Positions 43,829 through 55,470 of a stretch of DNA of 64,000 nt are shown piece after piece. Source of the stretch: Cupriavidus sp. P-10 (lineage in GTDB: Bacteria > Pseudomonadota > Gammaproteobacteria > Burkholderiales > Burkholderiaceae); NCBI RefSeq assembly GCF_003402535.2, contig NZ_AP025170.1, positions 310,001-374,000 on the forward strand, read 5' to 3'. Each line of letters starts with the position of its first letter. The stretch's first letter is position 1. The position numbers were made by a program, and so were the translations under genes. Under the pieces are notes generated by a model, which saw only the letters and a list, made by a program, of their open reading frames with translations, had not been told where the DNA came from and did no database searches.

Positions 43829-44218
43829 TCAGTGGGAGAGCGCTTGCCGTGGGCGTGCTTCCGCCCAGGACTCCGGCAGGTCGTTCAGCACCGCGCGCGC
43901 GTCCAGCGAGCGGATGGGCACCGACTGGTCCGCAGGAATCCGGCCCTCGCCCTGCAGCTTCAGGTAGCGCAGGCAGCACACCCGCAGGAACGAAGAGAAG
44001 TTGCCCGCTACCGCTTCGCTGCCGCGGTGGGCGGTCAGCTCGTCATGCAGGCGCGTGATCAGCTGGTTGACGGTCATGCCGTCGCGACTGGCCAGTTCTT
44101 CCAGCACCTCCCAGAAAAGGCTTTCCAGCCGGATGCTGGTGGCCACCCCGTGCAGCCGCAGCGACCGTGCCTGGGTCTGGTACGAGGCCGGGTTGGCGCG
44201 GATAAAGATTTCACACAT
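43829..44218 (-). CDS. Ribbon-helix-helix domain protein
   Basis: A 129-residue protein with an RHH-like segment (TSIRLESLFWEVLEELASRDGMTVNQLITRLHDEL, residues about 27-61). It begins MCEIFIRANPASYQTQ. The family (RHH_4 type) is thought to include DNA-binding regulators, but no target is known. It converges with the Kef gene (19-bp gap). The start ATG 44218 was chosen because the upstream extension is Arg-rich and not conserved-looking. Confidence 0.78.
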   Translation of the reverse strand: MCEIFIRANPASYQTQARSLRLHGVATSIRLESLFWEVLEELASRDGMTVNQLITRLHDELTAHRGSEAVAGNFSSFLRVCCLRYLKLQGEGRIPADQSVPIRSLDARAVLNDLPESWAEARPRQALSH

Positions 44219-44304
44219 CGAAGCTCTCCGTGCTGCGCCGCGAGCGGCGTGCGGGTGCATGCCACGCCGCTCTGAAATGGCGCGGCGCCGCGTGGCGGAA
44301 GGCT

Positions 44305-44883
44305 CTAATGTACGATCCGCGTGCCCAGCACCGCAAGGAACTGTGCCAGCCATGCCGGGTGCGCGGGCCAGGCCGGCGCGGTGACCAGCTTGCCATCGGT
44401 ATGCGCCTGGTCGACCGGGATATCGACATAGGTGCCGCCGGCCAGCTTTACTTCCGGTGCGCACGCCGGGTAGGCCGAACAGCCCTTGCCCTCCAGCACG
44501 CCGGCGGCGGCCAGCAGCTGGGCGCCGTGGCAGACCGCGGCGATCGGCTTGTCGGCCTGGGCGAAGTGGCGCACGATCTCCAGCACGCGGGCATTCAGGC
44601 GCAGATATTCGGGCGCGCGGCCGCCGGGGATCACCAGCGCGTCGTACGCGGCCGGGTCGACCTCGGCAAAGGTGGCGTTCAGCGTGAAGTTGTGGCCGCG
44701 CTTCTCAGTGTAGGTCTGGTCGCCCTCGAAGTCGTGGATCGCCGTGGCGCAGGCGGCGCCTGCCTTCTTGTCGGGGCAGACGGCGTGGACGGTATGGCCG
44801 ACCATCTGCAGTGCCTGGAACGGCACCATGGTCTCGTAGTCTTCGGCATAGTCGCCGACCAGCATCAGTATCTTTTTCGCCAT
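44305..44883 (-). CDS. DJ-1/PfpI family protein
   Basis: A 192-residue DJ-1/PfpI protein. The nucleophile elbow is [11 protein letters not shown], with the reactive Cys followed by His. The conserved acid is in [11 protein letters not shown], and [12 protein letters not shown] is the glycine loop. Members include YhbO/PfpI-type proteases and deglycases; the true activity is not predictable. The tail TRIVH is typical of no special subclass. The start ATG 44883 follows GGAGACCGCG. Confidence 0.87.
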   Translation of the reverse strand: MAKKILMLVGDYAEDYETMVPFQALQMVGHTVHAVCPDKKAGAACATAIHDFEGDQTYTEKRGHNFTLNATFAEVDPAAYDALVIPGGRAPEYLRLNARVLEIVRHFAQADKPIAAVCHGAQLLAAAGVLEGKGCSAYPACAPEVKLAGGTYVDIPVDQAHTDGKLVTAPAWPAHPAWLAQFLAVLGTRIVH

Positions 44884-45050
44884 CGCGGTCTCCTGTATGG
44901 TTACGGGTGGCCGGCCGACAGCCGGCAGGGCCATTGTGCTGGCCGGACCGGCGGCGCGGGTGGTATCCCGTTACCGCAGCCGGCGCGGGCATCTTTCACC
45001 GGCGCGCCAGCGTGATCCTGCGCTCCTGCTCCTGATTTCTTCCAGACCCT

Positions 45051-45623
45051 ATGGCAGATTCCATCATCCAGTCCCCCGACCTCGGCGACGTCACCGGCTA
45101 CCTGCGCGACCGCATCCGGACCGTGCCGGACTGGCCCATGCCGGGCGTGATGTTCCGCGACATCACGCCGCTGTTGCAGGACCCCAAGACGCTGCGCGTG
45201 CTGATCGACGTCTTCGTGCACCGCTACATGGACGCCGAGCTCGACCTGGTTGCCGGCATCGACGCGCGCGGCTTTATCCTGGGCGCGATCGTCGCGTACG
45301 AGCTGAACCTGGGCTTCGTGCCGATCCGCAAGAAGGGTAAGCTGCCATTCCAGACGGTGGCCGAGGAATACGAGCTGGAGTACGGCAGCGCGACCGTCGA
45401 GATCCATGCCGATGCCTGCAAGCCCGGCGACCGCGTGCTGCTGGTCGACGACCTGATCGCCACCGGCGGCACCATGATGGCGGGGCGCAAGCTGCTGGAG
45501 CGGCTCGGCGCCACGGTGGTGGAAGGCGCCGCCATCGTCGACCTGCCCGAGCTGGGCGGCTCGAAGCTTTTGCAGAACGGCGGGTTGCCACTGTTCACGG
45601 TATGCCGCTTCGAAGGGCATTGA
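45051..45623 (+). CDS. apt: Adenine phosphoribosyltransferase
   Basis: A 190-residue purine-salvage enzyme making AMP from adenine and PRPP. It has the PRPP loop [13 protein letters not shown] and the N-terminal [17 protein letters not shown], and [13 protein letters not shown] is the hood loop. LysE follows 53 bp later. The prs gene (PRPP supply) lies elsewhere in the window, on the other strand. Confidence 0.95.
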   Translation: MADSIIQSPDLGDVTGYLRDRIRTVPDWPMPGVMFRDITPLLQDPKTLRVLIDVFVHRYMDAELDLVAGIDARGFILGAIVAYELNLGFVPIRKKGKLPFQTVAEEYELEYGSATVEIHADACKPGDRVLLVDDLIATGGTMMAGRKLLERLGATVVEGAAIVDLPELGGSKLLQNGGLPLFTVCRFEGH

Positions 45624-45676
45624 GCCGCGGCCACCGGACCGCACACCCGCCGCCAGATTTCCGCTGAGGACTTCCC

Positions 45677-46288
45677 ATGCCAGACCTGCTGCTGTTCCTG
45701 CTGACCTCGGTCGCCGTCACCGTCGCGCCCGGCCCCGACAACCTCCAGGTGCTGGCGCGCGGCATGGCGCAGGGACGCAGCGCGGGGCTGGTGGCGGCGC
45801 TGGGCTTCTCGGTCGGCTGCCTGTTCCATACCGTGATCGCGGCGGTCGGGCTGGCGGCGGTGCTGCGCTCGTCGCCGCTGGCGTTCCAGCTGATCAAGTA
45901 CGCCGGCGCGGCCTACCTGATCTGGATCGGCATCCAGGCGCTGCGCGCCAAGGGCGGGCTGGCGCAGGGCGGCGATGTAGACGCCGTGCCGCTGGGCCGG
46001 GTCTTCCGCCAGAGCGTGCTCGGCAACATCATGAACCCCAAGGTGACGCTGTTCTTCCTGGTGTTCCTGCCGCAGTTCGTACGCGCCGATGCCGCGCACC
46101 CGGGGCTGCAGTTCCTGCTGCTGGGCGTGGTGTTCATGCTGCAGACCGCGGTGGTGTTCTCGCTGTTCGGCCTGTGCGCGGGCTGGCTCGGCGCCTGGCT
46201 GCGGCGGCGCCCGGCCACCGGCCGCTGGCTCGACCGGGCCGCGGGCGCGATCTTTGTCGGGCTGGGCATCAAGGTCGCGCTGCCCTGA
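45677..46288 (+). CDS. LysE/RhtB family amino-acid exporter
   Basis: A 203-residue membrane protein with about six helices. The RhtB signature is VAPGPDNLQVLARGMAQGRSAGLVAALGFSVG at the N-terminus, and FRQSVLGNIMNPKVTLFFLVFLPQF follows. It exports amino acids or related compounds; the substrate is unknown. GAGGACTT precedes the ATG. Confidence 0.9.
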   Translation: MPDLLLFLLTSVAVTVAPGPDNLQVLARGMAQGRSAGLVAALGFSVGCLFHTVIAAVGLAAVLRSSPLAFQLIKYAGAAYLIWIGIQALRAKGGLAQGGDVDAVPLGRVFRQSVLGNIMNPKVTLFFLVFLPQFVRADAAHPGLQFLLLGVVFMLQTAVVFSLFGLCAGWLGAWLRRRPATGRWLDRAAGAIFVGLGIKVALP

Positions 46289-46466
46289 GCGGATGGACGC
46301 GGCTTGCCCCCGCCGCCGCCGCATCTGTTGCCCGTTGCCCGCATCCCCGCCTTGTGCCGTTGCCGCTGCCCCGTGACGGGCGCATAATGCCTCATTGACA
46401 ACTACACGATGACCGGGCAGGGCCGCCTCCGGCAGTAATTCGGCACCGGTCACACTGAGGCGCACA

Positions 46467-48146
46467 ATGGGCGTACTTCTTCATCTGCTCTCGGGCGTTG
46501 CCCTGCTTGTATGGGGCACCAACATCGTCAAGGTTGGCATCCTGCGCGTCTACGGCGCCAACCTGCGCCACGTGCTGTCGACCAGCGTCTCCAACCGCTT
46601 CACCGCCTTTCTCGCCGGGCTCGGTGTCACCGGGCTGGTCCAGAGCAGCAACGCCACCGCGGTCATCGTCAGCTCCTTCGTCGGCCAGGGCCTGATCGCC
46701 GTGGCGCCGGCGCTGGCCATCATGCTGGGCGCCAACGTCGGCACCGCGCTGATGGTGCAGGTGTTCTCGCTGGACCTGTCGTGGCTGTCGCCGCTGCTGA
46801 TCTTCGTTGGCGTGATCGGCCACCTGACCTGGAAGGGCAGCAAACCGGGCCACGTCGGGCGCGTGCTGATCGGCCTGGGGCTGATCACGCTGGCGCTGGA
46901 GCTGATCTCCATTGCCACGCGGCCGGTGGTGCAGGCAGCCGGCGTCAAGGTGCTGTTCGCCTCGCTGACCGGCGACTCGGGGCTGGACATGCTGGTGGGC
47001 GCGTTCCTGACCATCCTCTGCTATTCCAGCCTGGCCGTGGTGCTGTTCTGTGGTGCGCTCGCTTCGGCCGGCGTGGTATCGATCCACGTGGCGCTGGCAC
47101 TGGTGCTGGGTGCCAACCTGGGCTCGGGCATCTCGGCGCTGCTGACCACCTCGGGCAACAACCAGCCGGGCAAGCGCGTGACGCTGGGCAACCTGCTGTC
47201 GCGCCTGCTGGGATGCCTGGTGGCGCTGCCGCTGCTGAACCAGGCCGAAGAACTGCTGGCGCTGATCGACCATGACCCGCAGCGGCTGATCGTCAATTTC
47301 CACCTGCTGTTCAACGTCGCGCTGGCGGTGCTGCTGCTCGGCGCCACGGCGCCGCTGGCGCGCCTGTGCGAAAAGGTGCTGCCCGGGCGCAATACCGGCG
47401 ACAGCCAGGTCACGCCGCGCCATCTCGACCCGGCCGCACTGACCACGCCCACGCTGGCGCTGGCCAACGCCGCGCGCGAGGTGCTGCGCATCGGCGACCG
47501 CGTCGAGCAGATGCTGGACAACATGCTGCGCGTGATGCGGACCAACGACGCCAAGCTGGCCACAGCCACCTGCCGCATCGACAACGAGGTCGACGACCTC
47601 TACACCGCGATCAAGCTCTACCTGACCCGCATCAGCCTGGAAGCGCTGGACGAGCGCGACGGCCAGCGCTGGACCGAGATCATCTCGCTGACCATCAATC
47701 TGGAGCATGCCGGCGACATCATCGAGCGCATCCTGCTCGATACCAAGGACAAGAAGATCGCCCACAACCTGATGTTCTCCGAGGCTGGCATGCAGGAAAT
47801 CGCCGAGATGCATGGGCGCCTGGTGGCCAACCTGCGGCTGGGTTTGTCGGTGTTCCTCAACGGCGACCTGAAGAGCGCGCAGGCGCTGATGGCGGAGAAG
47901 GCCAACTTCCGCGAGCTGGAGCGCAAGTACGCGCGCACCCACCTGCAGCGCGTGGCGGTGCAGACGGCCGAGAGCGTCGAGACCAGCTCGCTGCATCTGG
48001 ACGTGATCAGCGAGCTCAAGCGCTTGAACTCGCTGTTCTGCGCGACGGCCTATCCGGTGCTGGAGCAGGCCGGCGTGCTGAACCGCAGCCGGATGAAGGA
48101 AGACGATGTGCCGCCCGTCACGCGGGTACAGGCGGCGCAGCACTGA
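46467..48146 (+). CDS. Na+/phosphate cotransporter (NptA/PNaS family) with PhoU-like domain
   Basis: A 559-residue protein. The membrane half has two inverted QSSNATAVI-type repeats: GLVQSSNATAVIVSSFV and a second GANLGSGISALLTTSGN. About residues 340-540 form a helical PhoU-like domain. Na/Pi-II transporters take up phosphate with sodium. An apparent promoter is not obvious in the 178-bp gap. phoX and psiF elsewhere in the window are also phosphate-related, but not linked in an operon. Confidence 0.9.
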   Translation: MGVLLHLLSGVALLVWGTNIVKVGILRVYGANLRHVLSTSVSNRFTAFLAGLGVTGLVQSSNATAVIVSSFVGQGLIAVAPALAIMLGANVGTALMVQVFSLDLSWLSPLLIFVGVIGHLTWKGSKPGHVGRVLIGLGLITLALELISIATRPVVQAAGVKVLFASLTGDSGLDMLVGAFLTILCYSSLAVVLFCGALASAGVVSIHVALALVLGANLGSGISALLTTSGNNQPGKRVTLGNLLSRLLGCLVALPLLNQAEELLALIDHDPQRLIVNFHLLFNVALAVLLLGATAPLARLCEKVLPGRNTGDSQVTPRHLDPAALTTPTLALANAAREVLRIGDRVEQMLDNMLRVMRTNDAKLATATCRIDNEVDDLYTAIKLYLTRISLEALDERDGQRWTEIISLTINLEHAGDIIERILLDTKDKKIAHNLMFSEAGMQEIAEMHGRLVANLRLGLSVFLNGDLKSAQALMAEKANFRELERKYARTHLQRVAVQTAESVETSSLHLDVISELKRLNSLFCATAYPVLEQAGVLNRSRMKEDDVPPVTRVQAAQH

Positions 48147-48155
48147 GCCGCACGG

Positions 48156-48641
48156 CTACAGTTTGTAGCCGATCTTGCGCAGCAGCCCCTTCCGCTCCGC
48201 CACATCCGCCTCGGTCTCGATTCCCAGCGGCGAGGCGCCATCGATCACGCCCACCACGCCGCGGCCGGCATCGGTCTGCGCGACGATCACCTGCGTCGGG
48301 TTCGCCGTCGCGCAGTAGATCCGGCACACCTCCGGCACCGCGCGCACCGCGCCCAGCACGTTTACCGGGAAGAACCCGTCGCCCAGGAAGATCAGGAAGC
48401 TGTGTCCCGCGCCGATGGCGCGCGCGTTTTCGCACGCCATGTCGATCAGGGGCTCGTCGGTGCCCGACCAGCGCACCAGCCGCTTGCCCGAGGCCTCGCA
48501 GAACGCCAGCCCGAAGCGGATGCCGGGGACCGTGCCCACCAGCGCCTCGTGCAGGTCTTCCACGGTCTTGATGAAGTGCGACTGGCCGAAGATGAAGTTG
48601 GTGGCTTCCGGCTTGGTGACCGGTACGACCGTCAGTTCCAT
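48156..48641 (-). CDS. Adenosine-specific kinase-like protein
   Basis: A 161-residue protein of the adenosine-specific kinase family (PF04008): ATNFIFGQSHFIKTVEDLHEALV, GIRFGLAFCEASGKRLVRWSGTD, IYCATANPTQVIVAQTDAGRGVVGVIDG. The family was named from an archaeal protein with nucleotide binding; bacterial function is uncertain. It converges with the Na/Pi gene with a 9-bp gap. Confidence 0.88.
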   Translation of the reverse strand: MELTVVPVTKPEATNFIFGQSHFIKTVEDLHEALVGTVPGIRFGLAFCEASGKRLVRWSGTDEPLIDMACENARAIGAGHSFLIFLGDGFFPVNVLGAVRAVPEVCRIYCATANPTQVIVAQTDAGRGVVGVIDGASPLGIETEADVAERKGLLRKIGYKL

Positions 48642-48755
48642 GGCGGGGCTCCTGTGCGATGCATGTCGCCGTCCGGTTCATGGTAGGGCGCGAGGTGGTG
48701 AAAGCAAGCCAGCGCCTGCTATACCGGAGGGGTTGGCCCACCACCGGAGCCGCCG

Positions 48756-49358
48756 ATGCCTGCCTTTTGCCGCTTGCCTGCCGTGTTTGCCATGTTCGCC
48801 ATCGTCCCCACGCTTGCCGCCGCGCAGGTCACGCCGGCATCACAGGGCGAGATCGCGGTGAGCGAGCTGAAGCGCGCGCATGTCGTGGTGGTGCTGCGCC
48901 ATGCCAGCGCGCCGGGCGTGGGCGACCCGCCGGGATTCCGGCTGGCCGATTGCGCCACCCAACGCAACCTTGACGCGCGCGGACGCGAGCAGGCAGCGCG
49001 GCTGGGGGCGAGCTGGAAGGCGGCCGGCTTTCGCCCGACGCAGGTGTGGAGCAGCGCCTGGTGCCGCTGCCAGGACACGGCGCGGCTGATCGGCCTGGGG
49101 CCGGTACAGGTGCAGCCGCTGCTCAATTCGTTCTTCGGGGCGGAAGCGCAGCGCCGCGACGCGCAGGTCGCGCAGCTGTCGCGCCTGATCGACGGGCTCG
49201 ACCCGCGGGGCGGGCCTTACCTGATGGTCACGCACCAGGTGGTGATCACCGCGTTGACCGGCCATGGAGCCGACAGCGGTGGCGGCGTGGCGATCGAGTT
49301 GCCGCACGGCGGCACGGCGCGGCGCACGCGCGTGCTCCCGGCCGCCGGACTCGATTGA
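48756..49358 (+). CDS. Exported histidine phosphatase family protein
   Basis: A 200-residue protein with signal peptide MPAFCRLPAVFAMFAIVPTLAAA and the phosphohistidine motif VVVLRHASAP (RHA instead of RHG). The second Arg motif is WSSAWCRCQDTARL and the late His is in LMVTHQVV. Probable periplasmic phosphatase with unknown substrate. It stands between two converging genes. Confidence 0.85.
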   Translation: MPAFCRLPAVFAMFAIVPTLAAAQVTPASQGEIAVSELKRAHVVVVLRHASAPGVGDPPGFRLADCATQRNLDARGREQAARLGASWKAAGFRPTQVWSSAWCRCQDTARLIGLGPVQVQPLLNSFFGAEAQRRDAQVAQLSRLIDGLDPRGGPYLMVTHQVVITALTGHGADSGGGVAIELPHGGTARRTRVLPAAGLD

Positions 49359-49384
49359 GCCCGGCAGGTCGGCCGGTCGGCCGG

Positions 49385-52249
<2,865 letters not shown>

Positions 52250-52681
52250 AAGCCGAAAAGTCGTCGCCAGGCAGGCCGCCGCGGCCGGGGTGGCCGAGGT
52301 TGTCTGAAGGAAAGGCAAAACCCAATATGGCAAAGCCCAATGGCAAAACCCCACTAAGCAGGTGCAGCCAAGTGCGCTGGCTGGCACTCCGGACCGCTGG
52401 CGACGGCCGGAATGCGCATCCGGGCACACGCCGAGGGCCGCTGGCATGGCCAGGTGACCCGGGAAGCGCGAAGGAGCAAACCTGTTAATATACCCAACTT
52501 CGGTTTCCGGGGTGGTCGTCCCACAGCGGGCGCGTGCCGGGAACCTGGCGCAGAGCCGCCGCCGGCCCGGCTCCCGGGCGACCCGGAAGGCGGGAGGCGA
52601 TGGGCTTCAGGCGATCCCGGTCGCGACCGTCCTGGACTGTCCGCCAGCCGACCCCGCTTTCCAGAGATCCTCACGAGCGCA
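52250..52681. other. Intergenic region between uvrA and the MFS gene
   Basis: No gene is supported in these 432 bases. Three imperfect copies of GGCAAAACCCAAT lie at 52314-52353. CTGTTAATATACCCAA (52482-52497) resembles a LexA box (CTG-N10-CAG) with one wrong half-site base. It also contains an AT-rich -10-like stretch. Both could serve uvrA on the minus strand. Confidence 0.4.
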
Positions 52682-53932
52682 ATGCCGCCGATCCAGTCTT
52701 CTTCCCCGGACGCGAGCCCTGCCGGCGCGTCCCAGGCCCCCGCCCGCGAACGCATGACGCGCACCGAGCTGCGCGCCAGCGTGTCGCTGGCCAGCATCTT
52801 TGCGCTGCGCATGCTGGGGCTGTTCCTGATCCTGCCCGTATTTGCCGAATACGCCCGCAACCTGCCCGACGGGCATGACGCGCAGCGCGTTGGCCTGGCC
52901 ATGGGCATCTATGGCCTGATGCAGGCCTTCCTGCATATTCCGCTGGGCTGGCTGTCCGACCGCATCGGGCGCAAGCCGGTGATGGTGGGCGGGCTGCTGC
53001 TGTTTATCGCCGGCGGCCTGGTCGCGGCGTTCTCCGACACGCTGACCGGCATCATCGCGGGCCGGGCGCTGCAGGGCATGGGCGCCATTTCCGCGGCCAT
53101 CACCGCCTGCATCGCCGACCTGACGCGCGAGCGGCACCGCACCAAGGCGATGGCCATGGTGGGCGGCAGCATCGGCCTGACCTTTGCGCTGTCGCTGGTG
53201 ATCGCCTCGCCGCTGCTGCACAGCATCGGCATGCCGGGCATCTTCAGCCTGATGTCGGTGCTGGGCGTGGTGGCCATCGGCGTGACGCTGTTCCTGGTCC
53301 CGACGCCGCCGGCGCCGCACCCGGTGCGCCTGCCGTTCCGCAAGGTGCTGCTCAATGCCGACCTGGCGCGGCTGAACGTCGGTGTGCTGGCGCTGCACGC
53401 TTCGCAGGTCGCCATGTTCATGGTGGTGCCGGCGATGCTGACCGATGCCGGCATGCCGCTCGACCAGCACTGGAAGGTCTACCTGCCGGTGGTGCTGGTG
53501 TCGTTCGTGCTGATGCTGGGCCCGATGATGGCGGCCGAGCGCTACGGCCGCGTACGCCCGGTGCTGCTGGGCGCGGTGGCGCTGATGACCGCGGTGCAAC
53601 TGCTGTTTGCCGCGGTGCATGGGCTGTGGGCCATCGTCGGCGTGCTCTTGCTGTTCTTTGTCGCGTTCAACGTGCTGGAGGCAATGCAGCCCTCGCTGGT
53701 GTCGCGCTACGCCGCGGCCTCGCGCGGTGCGGCACTCGGCGTCTACAACACCACGCAGGCGCTTGGCCTGTTCCTTGGCGGTGCCGTCGGCGGCTGGCTG
53801 CTGAAGTACGAGGGCCGCAGCGCGGTGTTCGTCGGCTGCGCGGCGGTGCTGCTGGTCTGGCTTATAATCGCCTGGAACATGAAGGCGCCCCCGGCCCGCG
53901 GGCAGGAAGGCGCACCGGCGCCGGCAGCCTGA
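52682..53932 (+). CDS. MFS transporter
   Basis: A 416-residue major facilitator with 12 predicted helices. Motif A is in GWLSDRIGRKPVMVGG (about residues 80-95), and RALQGMGAISAAITACIADL follows. It resembles the YajR/uncharacterised efflux group that sits between uvrA and ssb in Burkholderiaceae; no substrate is known. ATG 52682 has a weak ribosome binding site. Confidence 0.9.
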   Translation: MPPIQSSSPDASPAGASQAPARERMTRTELRASVSLASIFALRMLGLFLILPVFAEYARNLPDGHDAQRVGLAMGIYGLMQAFLHIPLGWLSDRIGRKPVMVGGLLLFIAGGLVAAFSDTLTGIIAGRALQGMGAISAAITACIADLTRERHRTKAMAMVGGSIGLTFALSLVIASPLLHSIGMPGIFSLMSVLGVVAIGVTLFLVPTPPAPHPVRLPFRKVLLNADLARLNVGVLALHASQVAMFMVVPAMLTDAGMPLDQHWKVYLPVVLVSFVLMLGPMMAAERYGRVRPVLLGAVALMTAVQLLFAAVHGLWAIVGVLLLFFVAFNVLEAMQPSLVSRYAAASRGAALGVYNTTQALGLFLGGAVGGWLLKYEGRSAVFVGCAAVLLVWLIIAWNMKAPPARGQEGAPAPAA

Positions 53933-54208
53933 AATTGCCTTGCCATCGCATCAATCCGTAAAGCTTTTCGGGCCGGAACCGGCCTAGCATGATCGCGCCA
54001 CCCGACACCCGGCCGGGCGGCGCGATGTTCGTTTACGTTGCTGCGCGCGACGCCGCCGCAGTGAATGCGCGGTGACGGCGCGGTGCTGAATCAGGCATCC
54101 GGGCACGGTAGCCGGCGGCGCAGTATCGGATCACACTTACAGTCAGCTTCACCCTCATCGTATTGCCACGCTTTTCAACACAGCGCGTGGCTTTTGGAGA
54201 ACATTCAC

Positions 54209-54766
54209 ATGGCATCGGTCAACAAAGTCATTCTCGTCGGCAACCTCGGCGCAGACCCCGAAACCCGCTACATGCCCAGCGGCGACGCCGTCACCAACCT
54301 CCGCCTGGCGACCACCGATCGCTACAAGGACAAGCAGTCCGGCGAGATGAAGGAAGCCACCGAGTGGCACCGCGTTTCGATGTTCGGCAAGCTGGCCGAG
54401 ATCGCCGGCCAGTACCTGCGCAAGGGCTCGTCGGTCTATATCGAAGGCCGCATCCGCACCCGCAAGTGGCAGGACCAGTCCGGCCAGGACAAGTACTCGA
54501 CCGAAATTGTCGCCGACCAGATGCAGATGCTGGGCTCGCGCCAGGGCGGCGGCGGTGACGAAGGCGGCTTCGGCGGTGGCGGTGGTGGTGGCTACAGCCG
54601 TGACGCGCAAGGCGGCGGCGGTGGTGGTTACGGCGGCGGCCGTGGCGGCCAGGGCGGTGGCCAAGGCGGCGGCCAGGGCGGTGGCCAGGGTGGTGGCGGT
54701 GCGCGCCGCCCGCAGCAGGCACCGTCGAACGGTTTCGAGGATATGGACGACGATATTCCGTTCTGA
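54209..54766 (+). CDS. ssb: Single-stranded DNA-binding protein
   Basis: A 185-residue SSB. The OB fold is residues 1-110 ([59 protein letters not shown]). A Gly-rich, almost pure G/Q linker follows (about residues 115-165). The C-terminal tip DMDDDIPF recruits repair and replication proteins. TTGGAGA precedes the ATG. The 276-bp upstream gap has a GGCCGG-AA-CCGGCC hairpin at 53971-53984 after the MFS gene. Confidence 0.96.
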   Translation: MASVNKVILVGNLGADPETRYMPSGDAVTNLRLATTDRYKDKQSGEMKEATEWHRVSMFGKLAEIAGQYLRKGSSVYIEGRIRTRKWQDQSGQDKYSTEIVADQMQMLGSRQGGGGDEGGFGGGGGGGYSRDAQGGGGGGYGGGRGGQGGGQGGGQGGGQGGGGARRPQQAPSNGFEDMDDDIPF

Positions 54767-54795
54767 GTTTGCCTAACGCAGAACCGTGACACCAA

Positions 54796-54820
54796 CCCCG
54801 CCTGTGCGCGGGGTTTTTTT
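54796..54820 (+). terminator. Terminator after ssb
   Basis: CCCCGC (54796-54801) / GCGGGG (54808-54813) followed by seven T, 29 bp after the ssb stop. Confidence 0.9.
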
Positions 54821-54841
54821 ATGTCAGTAGCTTATGGAGTA

Positions 54842-55189
54842 TCAGGTGCGGTCATGCTCCATGGACCCAGAGGTGACGGAACAGCTGGAAACCGGAGAAC
54901 ACGGATTGCCGCCACAGCAGTTCTCCGTGAGGTATCCGAGCAGGGCATTCATGGTTTCGAACTGAGCCACGTAAATGATGGAGCGCCCTTCCTGGCGGCT
55001 GGCGAGCAGGCCAGCCCGGTGCAGCTCCTTCAGGTGGAAGGACAGCGACGAGGGCGGCATCTCCATGAGTTCTGCGATGCGCCCTGCGGGCAGGCCTTCA
55101 GGACCCGCCTGCACGAGCAAGCGGAATACGGCCAGCCGGATGGCGTGTGCAAGCGCGGCAAGCGCTTCAAGGGCTTTGTCGGTTTCCAT
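54842..55189 (-). CDS. ArsR-family transcriptional regulator
   Basis: A 115-residue winged-helix repressor: ALAHAIRLAVFRLLVQAG, ELMEMPPSSLSFHLKELHRAGLLASRQEGRSIIYV (recognition helix). The C-terminus ENCCGGNPCSPVSSC is Cys-rich, which suggests thiol-based metal or arsenic sensing. The classical ELCVCDL site in helix 3 is absent. No arsenic genes are near. Its promoter overlaps a dyad (55196-55224), which suggests autoregulation. Confidence 0.87.
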   Translation of the reverse strand: METDKALEALAALAHAIRLAVFRLLVQAGPEGLPAGRIAELMEMPPSSLSFHLKELHRAGLLASRQEGRSIIYVAQFETMNALLGYLTENCCGGNPCSPVSSCSVTSGSMEHDRT

Positions 55190-55195
55190 ATTTCG

Positions 55196-55224
55196 AATAT
55201 AGTCAAAATATCGGGGGCAGGCAA
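55196..55224 (-). promoter_or_regulatory. Promoter of the ArsR-family gene (likely leaderless)
   Basis: On the minus strand TTGCCT (55219-55224), a 17-bp spacer and TATATT (55196-55201). The -10 ends only six bases before ATG 55189, so the mRNA should start at or near the A of ATG. An imperfect CGATAT/ATATTCG dyad covers the -10, a plausible auto-operator. Confidence 0.65.
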
Positions 55225-55248
55225 CTGACTCGCCGGCCGGGTGCGATC

Positions 55249-55267
55249 TTTATACGTTCTTTATGCC
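55249..55267 (+). promoter_or_regulatory. KdpE-box-like direct repeat upstream of kdpD
   Basis: TTTATACGTTCTTTATGCC consists of two TTTATRC units 11 bp apart. It closely resembles the E. coli KdpE site in front of kdpFABC. Here it stands about 200 bp before kdpD; the K+ pump genes are absent. Confidence 0.55.
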
Positions 55268-55470
55268 GACCCGCTCCCTTTCTACCCGGTTTTTACGACC
55301 CTGCCGGTAAGCTGCATGCCAGGACTCACTCAAGGATGCCATGCCGTGATCGGGATCTTCCTGATCGTATTGATCGCCTTCGCCGCGCCGCGCCACAGGG
55401 CGCCATCCATTTGCCATCGCCGTGCGTGTGGCAGGCGGCCGTTCTGCTAGCATGGGACGCGAACTTTCCC

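Noticed and set aside
55241..55450. A 69-codon frame before kdpD with a hydrophobic stretch (VIGIFLIVLIAFAA), considered as a KdpF relic
   Set aside because: KdpF is about 30 residues with a different pattern, and the frame has no ribosome binding site. The similarity is only general hydrophobicity.
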